A stretch of DNA of 61,949 nt. Source: Treponema sp. (lineage in GTDB: Bacteria > Spirochaetota > Spirochaetia > Treponematales > Breznakiellaceae). The notes below the pieces were generated by a model. That model was not told the DNA's origin, searched no databases, and was given only the letters and a program-made list of their open reading frames with translations. Location: NCBI GenBank assembly GCA_031266875.1, contig JAISAE010000024.1, positions 1 through 61,949 on the forward strand. The letters are read 5' to 3'. A program made the translations under genes and the position numbers. Positions 1 to 8,956 of this stretch are shown here, one piece after another (the first letter of the stretch is position 1; every line of letters starts with the position of its first letter).

Positions 1-115
1 GCCGCTCGCTTTATCTATTCTTAATCTACTGCATCCACAAAAATCTGTCAAGCACTTCCCGTAAAAAAACTCTCTTTTCTCTCCTAATCTTATACACCTC
101 ACTAAACCTCACACC
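1..115. other. Short flank before first gene; nothing recognised
   Basis: AT-rich, pyrimidine-rich stretch downstream of the first minus-strand gene. I see no ORF, hairpin with a T-tract or repeat in it. Confidence 0.4.
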
Positions 116-2017
116 TTATGACATTCCCGTTATGATCCTCTCGATCTCCTGCCATAGCATCATCATGATCGATGTCCTTGTGGTTTTCTCGTTTATGGCA
201 ACAATGCCGTAGGAAACTATTGGATGGTACTGCTTGGCCAGAGACGAACTGTGTAACCACTCAAGGGCGTCAGCAGTTTTTACATCATCTATACGACCCT
301 CAAGTAACCAGACCATTCTAATGGATGTGTCCCAGGTGTTTCGTGCATCTGAAAGTTCACAGGCGTACTTGAAAATCGTTTTCTGAAGATAACTCTCGCG
401 GATAATGGTTCGCGTAGAATACTTGGCATCCATGATGATATATAACGCCTCACGCGACGCTGACGACTCGATCTTAAACATGAAGTCTGGTGTGTAAAAA
501 CTGCTTTTGCTCGTGGTCTTGAAGAGACTGATTCCATTCTCAAAATCGTCTACACTGATATAGGGCGTATAGTACAGGGTAACACGTATCTCTCCACGAC
601 GCAGGTGGTAGGTATTGGCAACACCATCGCTGTCGGCATCGCCGCCAGTGGCAAGGCGCTGGTAGACATAATGCGTCGCCTCACTTACCTGAAAACCAGC
701 TTCGTTGAGCATAAGCAGAAGGCGGCGAAGGCAGTAATGCTCAAAAATGGTATCCATCTTTTTAAGGGGTGAAAATACACCCTTCCTGAGCAAGGCAAAA
801 TCACTAAAGTGATACCATGCGAGGATTTGCTCAAAAACTTGCCGGTAGGTGCGTACCTCCTGAAAGATTTTGGTTTTCTTGGGAAGGCCGTTTTCAAAGA
901 GCGCTCCTTCGCGGCACGGCAAGATTTCGCGGTATCGCGTGTACTGGGCAGCCAGTGCTGGCAGAAGTTCCCGTAAACACTCCAACTGGGCGCGGGCGCC
1001 CTTGAGTTGCATCCGCTTAGCCATGATAATCGGCGCGAGAAAAACAGAGCCTTCCATCGCCTCTAACTCCAGCAGGGACGACAGCAGTACCTCTTCCTCC
1101 TCAATGCTTTGCTCCATGCGTGTCTCGGTATCCCGTCCATGCCGGTACACGAGAAGCAGAAAGCCCAGCACCAGACGGTTCTCATAGATATCAAGGCTCT
1201 TCACAGAGGTTTCAATCGGCATCTGATAAGGAAGATAATATTGCCCATTGATCTGTATCGCGGTTTTACTGGAGACACGGGCAAGGCGGGTGCTGTTTCT
1301 GAACAGCCACTGCAAGCCGTCGGTGTTGATGCTCCGCAACTTGTTGTACGATTGGAGAAAATTCTCCTTAGCAATCTTATGGCGCACGTTGTTCTTGAAC
1401 AGGGAATAGTTCTGCTCATAGCAACGATATATCGAGACAAGGAGCTGTAGATAGGTTTCCAGCGCTGCCTGGCCACCACCTTCCCAGAGCGAGGCGCGTG
1501 AGCCATGCCCGTATATCCAGCGGTTTACTGAGTCATTCTCGCCTGAAAGGCTGGTGATGAGCGACAGCACATTTTCAGCGGTAACGCTGGAACGGCTGGT
1601 GCATGCATAAAAGTCACTTTTGTAATGGCATAGCTCCCCATCATCTAGGCTCATATTTATGGAAAAATGCACCAGATCATAGTGTAACAGAAAGAGCTGG
1701 GTATCTTTGCCAACGCCCGGTACAGCCTGTAGCGTTTTGTCGAGAGACGCTTCTTCCGACGCAAAGCGGAAGGCGACTACCGCGCTCTGATCCTTGAGAA
1801 GCGGGTCGAGTACGGCTTCCCCGATGAAACTGTCGTTCAGAAACAGTTCGGCACGGGTGATCCGGCGCGGAACATGAGTAAAAATCAGCGTACCACGGTA
1901 ATACGATTCCGCGATAAGCCTTATGTTTGGCGCGAGGCGCTTTATTGAACGGCCCTGATGAAAGCCGATGGTTTCCATGCCATCGCGGTGATCCCCCAGA
2001 CGAAGATAACATTCCAT
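116..2017 (-). CDS. DUF2357 / PD-(D/E)XK nuclease, McrC-like subunit
   Basis: Probable nuclease subunit of a two-gene McrBC-like (type IV restriction) system. The N-terminal half resembles the DUF2357 family and the C-terminal third carries a PD-(D/E)XK nuclease core: TPDFMF at about residue 510 and IIMDAKY at about 525-531, followed by a conserved helix with RESYLQK. I start it at the ATG at 2017 (633 aa) because this lies 7 bases after the stop of the upstream ATPase gene, and AGGA overlaps that stop. A longer reading frame begins inside the ATPase gene and looks spurious. The ATPase gene immediately upstream is the expected partner: it would translocate on or remodel modified or foreign DNA while this protein cuts. 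The family is inferred by eye; the target specificity is unknown. Confidence 0.8.
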   Translation of the reverse strand: MECYLRLGDHRDGMETIGFHQGRSIKRLAPNIRLIAESYYRGTLIFTHVPRRITRAELFLNDSFIGEAVLDPLLKDQSAVVAFRFASEEASLDKTLQAVPGVGKDTQLFLLHYDLVHFSINMSLDDGELCHYKSDFYACTSRSSVTAENVLSLITSLSGENDSVNRWIYGHGSRASLWEGGGQAALETYLQLLVSIYRCYEQNYSLFKNNVRHKIAKENFLQSYNKLRSINTDGLQWLFRNSTRLARVSSKTAIQINGQYYLPYQMPIETSVKSLDIYENRLVLGFLLLVYRHGRDTETRMEQSIEEEEVLLSSLLELEAMEGSVFLAPIIMAKRMQLKGARAQLECLRELLPALAAQYTRYREILPCREGALFENGLPKKTKIFQEVRTYRQVFEQILAWYHFSDFALLRKGVFSPLKKMDTIFEHYCLRRLLLMLNEAGFQVSEATHYVYQRLATGGDADSDGVANTYHLRRGEIRVTLYYTPYISVDDFENGISLFKTTSKSSFYTPDFMFKIESSASREALYIIMDAKYSTRTIIRESYLQKTIFKYACELSDARNTWDTSIRMVWLLEGRIDDVKTADALEWLHSSSLAKQYHPIVSYGIVAINEKTTRTSIMMMLWQEIERIITGMS

Positions 2018-2024
2018 ACCGGTC

Positions 2025-4490
2025 CTACTTGGCAAAAAACTGGTAGTATTCCATGTTCTCTTTAGCCGCACTGATCATGCGCTCAATATGTTCATGGCAC
2101 AGAGGTAATTGCTCACAATCCTTTTGTAGAGATACCAAGAGCTGCCGGTACTGCTCTCCCCGACCATTTATAATAGGAAGAATCTTTTGCGAAACCGCGT
2201 AGTCTAGCGGCGCAAATCTGGTTTCCGGCTTTTTAGTATCCATATATTGGCAGGCGGTTTTGCAATAGTCATACACCATCTTCTGATTCCGCATGGCAAT
2301 GGGAAGCCGGTAACGGCGGAAGGTATGCTGTATGACATTCCACTTGTCGTTTATGTCTCGTGGCGGCACTTCCCCGTCATGGACAGCCCCAAACGCCTGA
2401 CGCAAGGTCGCGTAGGATACCAGCGGCATAGAGTCAGACTCACTTGGCGCTGGCTCAGGGTTTTCGCTCCGCAGGGTCTCGGCGATGTTCCGGCTTTTGA
2501 GGGTGATGATCCAGCTTCGATCCAGAAAACGCGGGGACAGTTCCTCAGTGGTATGGTCGAAGTTCACGGTGGCAAGGAAGCGAAGCTGCGGCGGGATGAT
2601 CCAGCTTTCAGTCCCGCCAAGGTCAAGCGAGCGACTGAAGGTGGAATCAAAATCGCAGAGCCGCAAAAACGTAGCCCAATAATGCTCAATAGGACTTAGA
2701 TTCGCTTCATCAAGCAGAATGAGGAAGGGCGCGGGGTTTCCGGTTTCACCATTCAGGCGCAGAAGCGCGTCAAACACACGGTTGTTACTCTTTTCCATAT
2801 TCTTGGTGAGCGGATTGTAGTAGCCGATGAAGTCCTTATGCGACATCCAGCCGCGTTCTACAGATATATCCACAAAGCGACTGCCCAACCCTAGCGATTT
2901 GGCCATCAGGGTGCAGAGCGAGGTCTTCCCTGTACCCGGCTCTCCGGCAAAGGTCGTGATAAAGCTCTGGGTGATACAAACCAGATAGTTCACCATGTCA
3001 TTGTATTCGATCTCACGTGGAACCGTCTTCATAAAGTTCAGCACAATATCAATAAGCGTCCCACCGTCCAAGTCACTAAAACGCGGTCCTGTATCCTGCG
3101 GCTTCTGGTCCGCCTGAACAACGTTTGGCGCAGGCAAATGCCCCAGCTTTCCCTGATACGGTTCGTTATCTGCATGAAAGATGTCTTGAAGCAACCGGTA
3201 GTCGAGTACATGGGCAAGCGCCTTTGACTGGTCAGTGAATTCGGCCAACCGCGCAGTAACTTGCTCCTCAAGCAGGGTTTTGGTCTTGCTTATGTCGGCG
3301 CACTCGGCTTGAGAATGCGCCACTTGCTCCTCAAGCGTCTTCTTTGTTTCACTCAGTGATTTAATCTCCATCTGTAACTCAAGTAATCTGGTTTTCAACC
3401 TTGCGATATTGTTGTTCTTGTTTTCAAAAATGTCAAAGCGGTGTTCACCAATAAAATCAATGAGTGTATTAAGCTGCTGGGGATTCTCGTAGATGTACGC
3501 GATAAGCCCGTCAAGGTATGTTTGCTGCTCCTGTATTCGCTCAAGAATGTTCCGTAAGCGTTCCTTTCTTCTCTCATCCATGTCGATTATGGCAAGCTGG
3601 CTGGTGAATTCAGAAATGGTACTGATAATTTTCTTCGGTGTGCTGGTATTAGTCTTCTTAAACATACGAGTTAGTTCATCAACAAGCTCAGCGTCAGTGA
3701 TCCAGTCTATAGTCTCGACTTGCTGGGCTGTTTGCAGAGCCTGTAGGGACTTATCAATCAGGAGAGTAACTTGTCTCGTGTTCTCCGCATCGCTAACCGG
3801 CATACAGTACGGCTCAATATCTTCCCGCTGGTACTTCCCAATCAGGAAGCCCTGTTCCTTCCTGCCGGAAAGGAATAGCTTACTATCCTCATACCGCGTC
3901 TTGAACGGGCCATAAAACGAATCACCGCAGCCAATGACCGCGTCAAGCTCCTCAGTATAAGGATGGGGACTACATTCGATAAAGCGATTCTGCAAAAGGT
4001 CTCCAAAACTTCCACTTGTTTCAAGCGCCTGAATAAAGCCCCACTCCCTAAACTTACGAATCTCAACCTGGGGGTTCAAGTAATCAGGGTTATAAAGAAT
4101 ACTGATCTGGCTTACCACAAAACCGCCATCAACATTCGCGGGTGTATCATCCTCATCGTCGATGGATAGATACGCTTCAGTATCGTCATCATCATTCTCG
4201 TTTACCACAGTGCTGGGGCCAAAGGCACGGTGTGGCTCAACCCTAAACTTGAGCGTAACCAGAAACCCGTACTCGTCCCACACGTCTGCCGCAACCAGCC
4301 CTTCCTTCTTGATAATCATGTCGATCCGTTCACTGTCATCAATATTTTCATCCTTGATGCTTCGGTAGGTCCCGTCAACCTTGATGTAGCGGGGGTAAAT
4401 ATAACAAACCTTGTTTACTCCCTTCTTGTTCTTGTAGTCCCGTCGATATGAAAACCACGCAATGATAGTTTTCCCTTCATAATGATACAT
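2025..4490 (-). CDS. McrB-like AAA+ NTPase with coiled coil
   Basis: Motor subunit of the McrBC-like module. It has Walker A GEPGTGKTS (about residue 515), Walker B FLILLDEANLSP (about 588) and a downstream NFDHTTEELSPRFLDR segment in the sensor/arginine-finger position, which is the MoxR/McrB type of AAA+ domain. A charged, heptad-like stretch at about residues 350-430, rich in LEEQV and ETKKTLEEQ, predicts a coiled coil before the ATPase. The N-terminal 300 residues are not recognised and may be the DNA- or ligand-reading part. The start chosen is the ATG at 4490 (821 aa), with AAGGAGG nine bases upstream. The nuclease gene follows after 7 bases, so the two are co-translated. Coiled-coil McrB homologues paired with DUF2357 nucleases are known in defence islands; the role here is inferred. 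Confidence 0.85.
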   Translation of the reverse strand: MYHYEGKTIIAWFSYRRDYKNKKGVNKVCYIYPRYIKVDGTYRSIKDENIDDSERIDMIIKKEGLVAADVWDEYGFLVTLKFRVEPHRAFGPSTVVNENDDDDTEAYLSIDDEDDTPANVDGGFVVSQISILYNPDYLNPQVEIRKFREWGFIQALETSGSFGDLLQNRFIECSPHPYTEELDAVIGCGDSFYGPFKTRYEDSKLFLSGRKEQGFLIGKYQREDIEPYCMPVSDAENTRQVTLLIDKSLQALQTAQQVETIDWITDAELVDELTRMFKKTNTSTPKKIISTISEFTSQLAIIDMDERRKERLRNILERIQEQQTYLDGLIAYIYENPQQLNTLIDFIGEHRFDIFENKNNNIARLKTRLLELQMEIKSLSETKKTLEEQVAHSQAECADISKTKTLLEEQVTARLAEFTDQSKALAHVLDYRLLQDIFHADNEPYQGKLGHLPAPNVVQADQKPQDTGPRFSDLDGGTLIDIVLNFMKTVPREIEYNDMVNYLVCITQSFITTFAGEPGTGKTSLCTLMAKSLGLGSRFVDISVERGWMSHKDFIGYYNPLTKNMEKSNNRVFDALLRLNGETGNPAPFLILLDEANLSPIEHYWATFLRLCDFDSTFSRSLDLGGTESWIIPPQLRFLATVNFDHTTEELSPRFLDRSWIITLKSRNIAETLRSENPEPAPSESDSMPLVSYATLRQAFGAVHDGEVPPRDINDKWNVIQHTFRRYRLPIAMRNQKMVYDYCKTACQYMDTKKPETRFAPLDYAVSQKILPIINGRGEQYRQLLVSLQKDCEQLPLCHEHIERMISAAKENMEYYQFFAK

Positions 4491-4622
4491 GAGCAAAGCC
4501 CTCCTTGAAAAATGTTCTACCCTAAAGGTATACAAAAATAGTGGTTAAGGTATTATTGACCGGCCCATCATCTGATAAGTTCCTATCTTAATCAAGGCTG
4601 GACAGGAGGCGTATTCCAGCAT

Positions 4623-4814
4623 CTGCTAGATACCGCAAGTCTCAATATGAATGAGATCGCTGAAAAGCTCGGCATCCTTCCTTCAATCGCAGCGCCTAAC
4701 GTGAAAACCCTTGAGGACTCAGGGCTGATTCTCACCAAGTTCCAGTGGCATAAGCTCAGTATAATGGAACAAAAGAGCAATAAGGGCGATGAGAAGGGCG
4801 CGGAATATTGCTAA
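4623..4814 (+). pseudogene. ArsR-type wHTH regulator remnant
   Basis: An open frame without a start codon encodes about 63 residues with a recognisable winged-helix core (LNMNEIAEKLGI, then NVKTLEDSGLI), like the recognition region of ArsR-family repressors in which the usual STVSxHVKxLExAGLI is altered. The upstream dimerisation/first-helix part and any ribosome site are missing, and the frame ends at a TAA at 4812-4814. I read it as a truncated gene, perhaps cut by arrival of the neighbouring defence genes or repeats. Confidence 0.55.
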
Positions 4815-4832
4815 GCTGCCTTGAGAAATCTG

Positions 4833-5078
4833 TGTAGGCTACACAGAGAAGCAGGTGTAACTTACACAGATAAGTCAGTATAGCCTACACAGAGAGGCAG
4901 GTGTAACCTACACAGAGAAACTAGTACAGCCTACACAGAGAAGCCAGTACAGGATACACAGAAAAGCTGGTGTAACCTACACTGGGAAACCGGTATAACC
5001 TACACAGAGAAACTAGTATAGGCTATACTGAAAAGTCTATACAGGCTACATAGAGAAGCCAGTATAGCCTATACACGC
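4833..5078. repeat. 23-bp palindromic tandem array, copy A (about 10.7 units)
   Basis: Ten full units of 23 bp and a partial one. A typical unit reads TGTAACCTACACAGAGAA followed by CTAG. The core is an imperfect dyad, GTGTAGNCTACAC, joined by a purine-rich linker (AGAGAAGNC). Phase is kept exactly at 23 from 4833 to 5063. The same family recurs at about 30783 (opposite orientation) and 43836. It is not CRISPR, because there are no unique spacers. Confidence 0.9.
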
Positions 5079-5131
5079 TGTGGGAGCTGGAGCGGGAGGC
5101 GCGGTTCAACGGGAAACGATGGGCTTTTCTT

Positions 5132-5899
5132 TCATATCCAGATTAAATCCTCGAGCTGTGAGCCTGCGTGGAGGGGATTGTGGATACCCCACTGTTCAAG
5201 TGGGAGCATGAGACATTCTTCGCTTGTTCCATTAAAGGCTGTCTTTCCTTCGTATAACACGATAAAGTTTTTTGCCAGCGCGAGGCATTTCTCAAGTTCA
5301 TGGGTCAGAATGACTATTGTCCTATTCTTTACCAGCAGTTCTTGGATTAAAACATTTACCTGCGCAATCCCAGGATAGTCAAGATTCGCGTAAGGTTCGT
5401 CAAATATGATGATTTTAGCATTCATGGCAAGTACGCCTGCTACCGCAAGGCGGCGCTTTTCTCCACCTGATAAAAAACGGGACGGGAAATCTGCCCGCGA
5501 AAGAAGACCTGTTTCCCGAAGCGCATTCTCCACAATAGGGATACTGTCTTTCTTTTTTGAAAAGAATGTTCCCCTGACGCCGATTGCTATGTCTTCTCTG
5601 GGAGTTTCTCCAAGAATTTGGCTGTCCGCGTCCTGAAACACCAGTCCGATTTTCCCGCGCACTTCCAGTTTCCCGGAATCGCTCTGTTCAAGACCAGCGA
5701 TTATTGACATGAGCAGACTTTTCCCTGAGCCATTTGCCCCAGCAATAAGCGTACAGACACCCTGTTCAATATCAAAGGAAACATCATCTAGGGCGTAGAA
5801 CACGCCGCCGCGTATGCGGGACTGCTCGCGGTCTCCGTATATCTCATCAAGTACGTGGAATGTTTTTGTTATATGCTGGAGGCGGATAGCGAATTCCAT
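5132..5899 (-). CDS. ABC transporter ATPase, ECF/CbiO-like, orphan
   Basis: Energy-coupling ATPase of an import system of the ECF (cobalt/vitamin) type. Visible motifs: Walker A GANGSGKS (about residue 56), Q-loop VFQDADSQIL, signature LSGGEKRRLAVAGVLAM, Walker B IIIFDEPYANLD, and an H-loop in VILTHELEKC. The QDADSQIL and LSGGEKRR wording is typical of EcfA/CbiO. No EcfT or substrate-binding S component lies next to it, so partners must be elsewhere. The gene converges with the repeat array on its 3' side and is divergent from the next gene. Start is uncertain: the ATG at 5899 is given; a TTG at 5920 is in frame, and neither has a clear ribosome site. Confidence 0.85.
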   Translation of the reverse strand: MEFAIRLQHITKTFHVLDEIYGDREQSRIRGGVFYALDDVSFDIEQGVCTLIAGANGSGKSLLMSIIAGLEQSDSGKLEVRGKIGLVFQDADSQILGETPREDIAIGVRGTFFSKKKDSIPIVENALRETGLLSRADFPSRFLSGGEKRRLAVAGVLAMNAKIIIFDEPYANLDYPGIAQVNVLIQELLVKNRTIVILTHELEKCLALAKNFIVLYEGKTAFNGTSEECLMLPLEQWGIHNPLHAGSQLEDLIWI

Positions 5900-5995
5900 C
5901 GTGCTAATGGTTAGTGGCAAGCGATAAACTTGTCAAGAAGGGTATGGTAATGTGGCGGTTTGACGTGAATGGGGAAGATAGGTATTATAAGCATT

Positions 5996-7585
5996 ATGAA
6001 AAAATTTTTTACTATGCTGATGATAGTGTTAAGCATGAATGTTTTCGCGTTGGGTAAGAAGCAAAGCGTTGCGCCGGTCAATCAAAAGATTATTACAGTA
6101 GGTATCACTAATGATCCGGGAACGGTAAGCCCGCTGTCAACCAACAATATTATGGCGCATTATGCGTCGAGCATTTTGTTTATGCCGCTGGTGATGGAAA
6201 CGCCGGAACGGGTTTTTGTAAACCGGCTGGTGGAAAGCATTGAGACCAGTGATAACCGCGTCTTTGTCATTAAGATAAACCAGATGGTGAAATGGACTGA
6301 TGGCGTGCCGGTGAGCGCCGATGACGTTATTTTTACCATAAACACGTTCTCGAATCCGGTGGTTGGGGTTCGGGACACCAGCGCCCACCGCATCATCGCT
6401 GGCACGGACGAGAGCGGGTGTTTTCCGGCGGGCGCGAGCGGCGTTAGCGGTGTGAAGAAGATCGATGATTACACGCTGTCTGTCGAAACAAAATATCCTA
6501 TAACACTGAACATTTTTAAGCTGGAAATCGGTACAAGTCTGCGAACCATACCTCGACATATCCTTGAACATGAGCCAGTGGAAACCATATTACGCTGCGC
6601 ATTTTTTCAAGGTCCCACTGTTACCAATGGCGCGTTTTGTTTTAAGGAATATGTGCCGGGTCAGTATTTGTCACTGACGGCAAATACTGACTACTTTCGC
6701 GGCAGGCCGAAGATTGACACGCTTAACTTTAAGATATTGTCGGGGAATCAACTGAGCGCCCAGCTTGAGAGTGGTGAAATCGACATGAATTACCCGGGTG
6801 TGGGATTATTGCTGGTTGATGATTATGAGCGCGTGATGAATATGCCGCATCTGCGAACCGAGCGTGGGGAGCCGAATACGGTACAGACGCTTTTTTATAA
6901 TAACGCCACATTGAATGTTGCGGTGCGGCAGGCTATGGATATTGCCATTAACCGCGACGGGATTCTGCAAAACATTTTTAAGGGTGAGGCGTTTGTAACG
7001 CGAACGCCGGTGTCAAGTCAGGTCGAATACTGGAACGAGGCTGCGGCGCGTTACACCTACGATCCGGCGCGGGCGCGGGCATTACTTGCCGAGTCAGGCT
7101 GGAACACGGCAACGCGGCTTGTCTTTGCGGTGCCGACCGGGAACGCGACCCGCGAGCGGGTTTGCACGATTATTGCTGAAAACTTTAAGGCAATCGGGCT
7201 GAACGTTGTTATTGAACGCGCCGATATGCCGGCGACACTGGCGCGTATACAAAAGCGCGATTACGACATCGCCATTCTGGGGATGCCGGCGAATGTGTTT
7301 AATCTTTCGCGCAATCTGCGCTATTACGCTGATTCTAACGACGCCTACACCGGCTACAGCGATCCCGCGATGGACGCTCTGCTCACCTTGATTTACGAGA
7401 GCGTTGACCCTGACGTTTTACGCGCCGCTTATTTTGAGGCGCAGGAACGTATCGCCGCAGACGCGCCGGTATCAGGCGTGTACAGCGAACTCGCGCTCCG
7501 CGCTGTGAATAAGCGCGTGAGCTTTGGCAGCCTGCCCAGGTTTGGCACATTGCGCGACCTAGAACTCTGGGACGTGGAAAACTGA
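5996..7585 (+). CDS. Extracellular solute-binding protein, family 5 (peptide/nickel type)
   Basis: Periplasmic binding component of a peptide/oligopeptide-type ABC importer, DppA/OppA-like. A signal peptide (MKKFFTMLMIVLSMNVFA) ends in ALGKKQ with no lipobox cysteine, so the mature protein may be soluble or anchored otherwise. The body shows family-5 features: ITNDPGTVSPLS at the mature N terminus, VKWTDGVPVSADDVIFT at about 100-115, and a C-terminal region with AAYFEAQERIAADAPV. Length (529 aa from the ATG at 5996) is normal. No permease or ATPase genes of the Opp/Dpp type are adjacent; the nearby ABC ATPase is ECF-like and divergent. The last 27 bases overlap the 3' end of the opposite-strand kinase gene. 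Confidence 0.85.
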   Translation: MKKFFTMLMIVLSMNVFALGKKQSVAPVNQKIITVGITNDPGTVSPLSTNNIMAHYASSILFMPLVMETPERVFVNRLVESIETSDNRVFVIKINQMVKWTDGVPVSADDVIFTINTFSNPVVGVRDTSAHRIIAGTDESGCFPAGASGVSGVKKIDDYTLSVETKYPITLNIFKLEIGTSLRTIPRHILEHEPVETILRCAFFQGPTVTNGAFCFKEYVPGQYLSLTANTDYFRGRPKIDTLNFKILSGNQLSAQLESGEIDMNYPGVGLLLVDDYERVMNMPHLRTERGEPNTVQTLFYNNATLNVAVRQAMDIAINRDGILQNIFKGEAFVTRTPVSSQVEYWNEAAARYTYDPARARALLAESGWNTATRLVFAVPTGNATRERVCTIIAENFKAIGLNVVIERADMPATLARIQKRDYDIAILGMPANVFNLSRNLRYYADSNDAYTGYSDPAMDALLTLIYESVDPDVLRAAYFEAQERIAADAPVSGVYSELALRAVNKRVSFGSLPRFGTLRDLELWDVEN

Positions 7586-8875
7586 TGGAGCATCGCGCCA
7601 TGCGTGGTATCGCTCGGTGTAGAGAGACTGTACACACGGGTTTGGAACAAAACGCTGCTTGACGCGGATCATGCGCTCCACCGCCTCGCTCAGGCTGGAT
7701 ACTTCCCCCAAGGCCAACGCCGCCAGTATCGCGTTGCCGGCAAGCTCGCCATCGTTTACCTCTGGAATAAGCAGAGTACAGTCCGTGATATTGGCTTTGA
7801 GCTGATTCCAACGCGAATTCTTGCTTTGCCCGCCGGAAACACGCATTTCCGTCAGCAACAGGCCATACTGCCTGAATTGGTCAAGAACTGCCCGCACTTT
7901 GAAACCAATGGTTTCAAGCGTGGAACGCCCTAGGGTCATTGAGGATGGTGGAGTGATGTCTGACACTGAAGAACAACAGGGATCATCGGGAATCAGTTCG
8001 TGCAGCAGCTCGTTATAGTCCCGTTTACTCTGGCCGGTTTGATCGCGGTACTGGTCAAAGAGTCTCCCGGACTCAGGGATAAGGCCGCCAATGTTCCACA
8101 GGCCATCCACCACATGAGGAAGGATACGCAGTTCACTGGTCTGTATGGGAGCAGCGTTACACAGGTTGACGCCTTCGGAGCTTCCGGCCCGGTTACACAC
8201 AAGCCCCTCGCTGATTGCCCCTGTTCCGATAAGCGCCATGATAAAGTCTGAACCGCCCGCAATGATGGGAATTCCTGTGGGGAGCCTGAAACGGTAGCCT
8301 GCCTGGGTGGAGACTCGGCCAATCATGCTTCCCAACTTCACAAAAGGCGGGAATTTCTCAATATGAAAGCCTATGCTGCGGCATTGAACGTCGTCCCAGT
8401 AATACGGACGGTAAGCTGTGGAGGGAAGTACGCTCACTGGATTCGCGCCCAGCCTGAACGAGAGCCATTCCTGAGAGGAGAAGAAGTAGCGTACACGCTC
8501 ATAGTCGCTCAATCGCTCGGCTTGAAACCAGACGGCATGGGGCAGAAAAAGCGACTGCATAGGAGACAGCGAGATGACCCTGCCATCATACCAATGGAGC
8601 GGCGGCAGGGCTTCATCCGTGAAAGTAAACGGAACGAGCGTCGGGCCATTACCGGAAATGCAGACTGCGGCAATGTCCACATTCGCCTTAAGCGTCCTCC
8701 GAATCGTACACAGGCACAGGTACAGCGCGTCCTCCCAGTCCCGCGCAAGCACACCGTTAGCTCGATGGGGATAAACCTCCCGCGCAAAGGCCAGATTCCG
8801 GCCATCAAGGTCAATAAGCGCGGCTTTTAATGAGGATGTACCAATATCAGCGCAAAGAATTGTTTGAATAAGCAT
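7559..8875 (-). CDS. FGGY-family carbohydrate kinase
   Basis: Sugar kinase of the xylulokinase/gluconate-kinase superfamily, phosphorylating an unidentified sugar or polyol with ATP. N-terminal phosphate-binding loop CADIGTSSLKAALID (residues 8-22), an ADWED-like region (LARDWEDAL), a second-domain IIAGGSDFIMALIGTGA (about 205-221) and a C-terminal adenosine-site VSGGQSKNSRWNQLKANI (about 347). At 438 aa it is shorter than the usual 480-520. Its start ATG at 8875 is placed right before the conserved first strand. It stands alone, with the next gene on the same strand 80 bases further on and unrelated, so substrate cannot be inferred from context. Confidence 0.85.
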   Translation of the reverse strand: MLIQTILCADIGTSSLKAALIDLDGRNLAFAREVYPHRANGVLARDWEDALYLCLCTIRRTLKANVDIAAVCISGNGPTLVPFTFTDEALPPLHWYDGRVISLSPMQSLFLPHAVWFQAERLSDYERVRYFFSSQEWLSFRLGANPVSVLPSTAYRPYYWDDVQCRSIGFHIEKFPPFVKLGSMIGRVSTQAGYRFRLPTGIPIIAGGSDFIMALIGTGAISEGLVCNRAGSSEGVNLCNAAPIQTSELRILPHVVDGLWNIGGLIPESGRLFDQYRDQTGQSKRDYNELLHELIPDDPCCSSVSDITPPSSMTLGRSTLETIGFKVRAVLDQFRQYGLLLTEMRVSGGQSKNSRWNQLKANITDCTLLIPEVNDGELAGNAILAALALGEVSSLSEAVERMIRVKQRFVPNPCVQSLYTERYHAWRDAPSVFHVPEF

Positions 8876-8956
8876 TTTGTTAATTTGTTACCAGTGAGGC
8901 CATCCACAGTTTCTTGTCCATCGCCACATAGAGCATCGCAGTTTTAACACCTTTCC

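Noticed and set aside
6402-6420. Second sigma-54-like TGGCACG inside the solute-binding gene
   Set aside because: No TTGC at the required distance and it lies inside a coding region.
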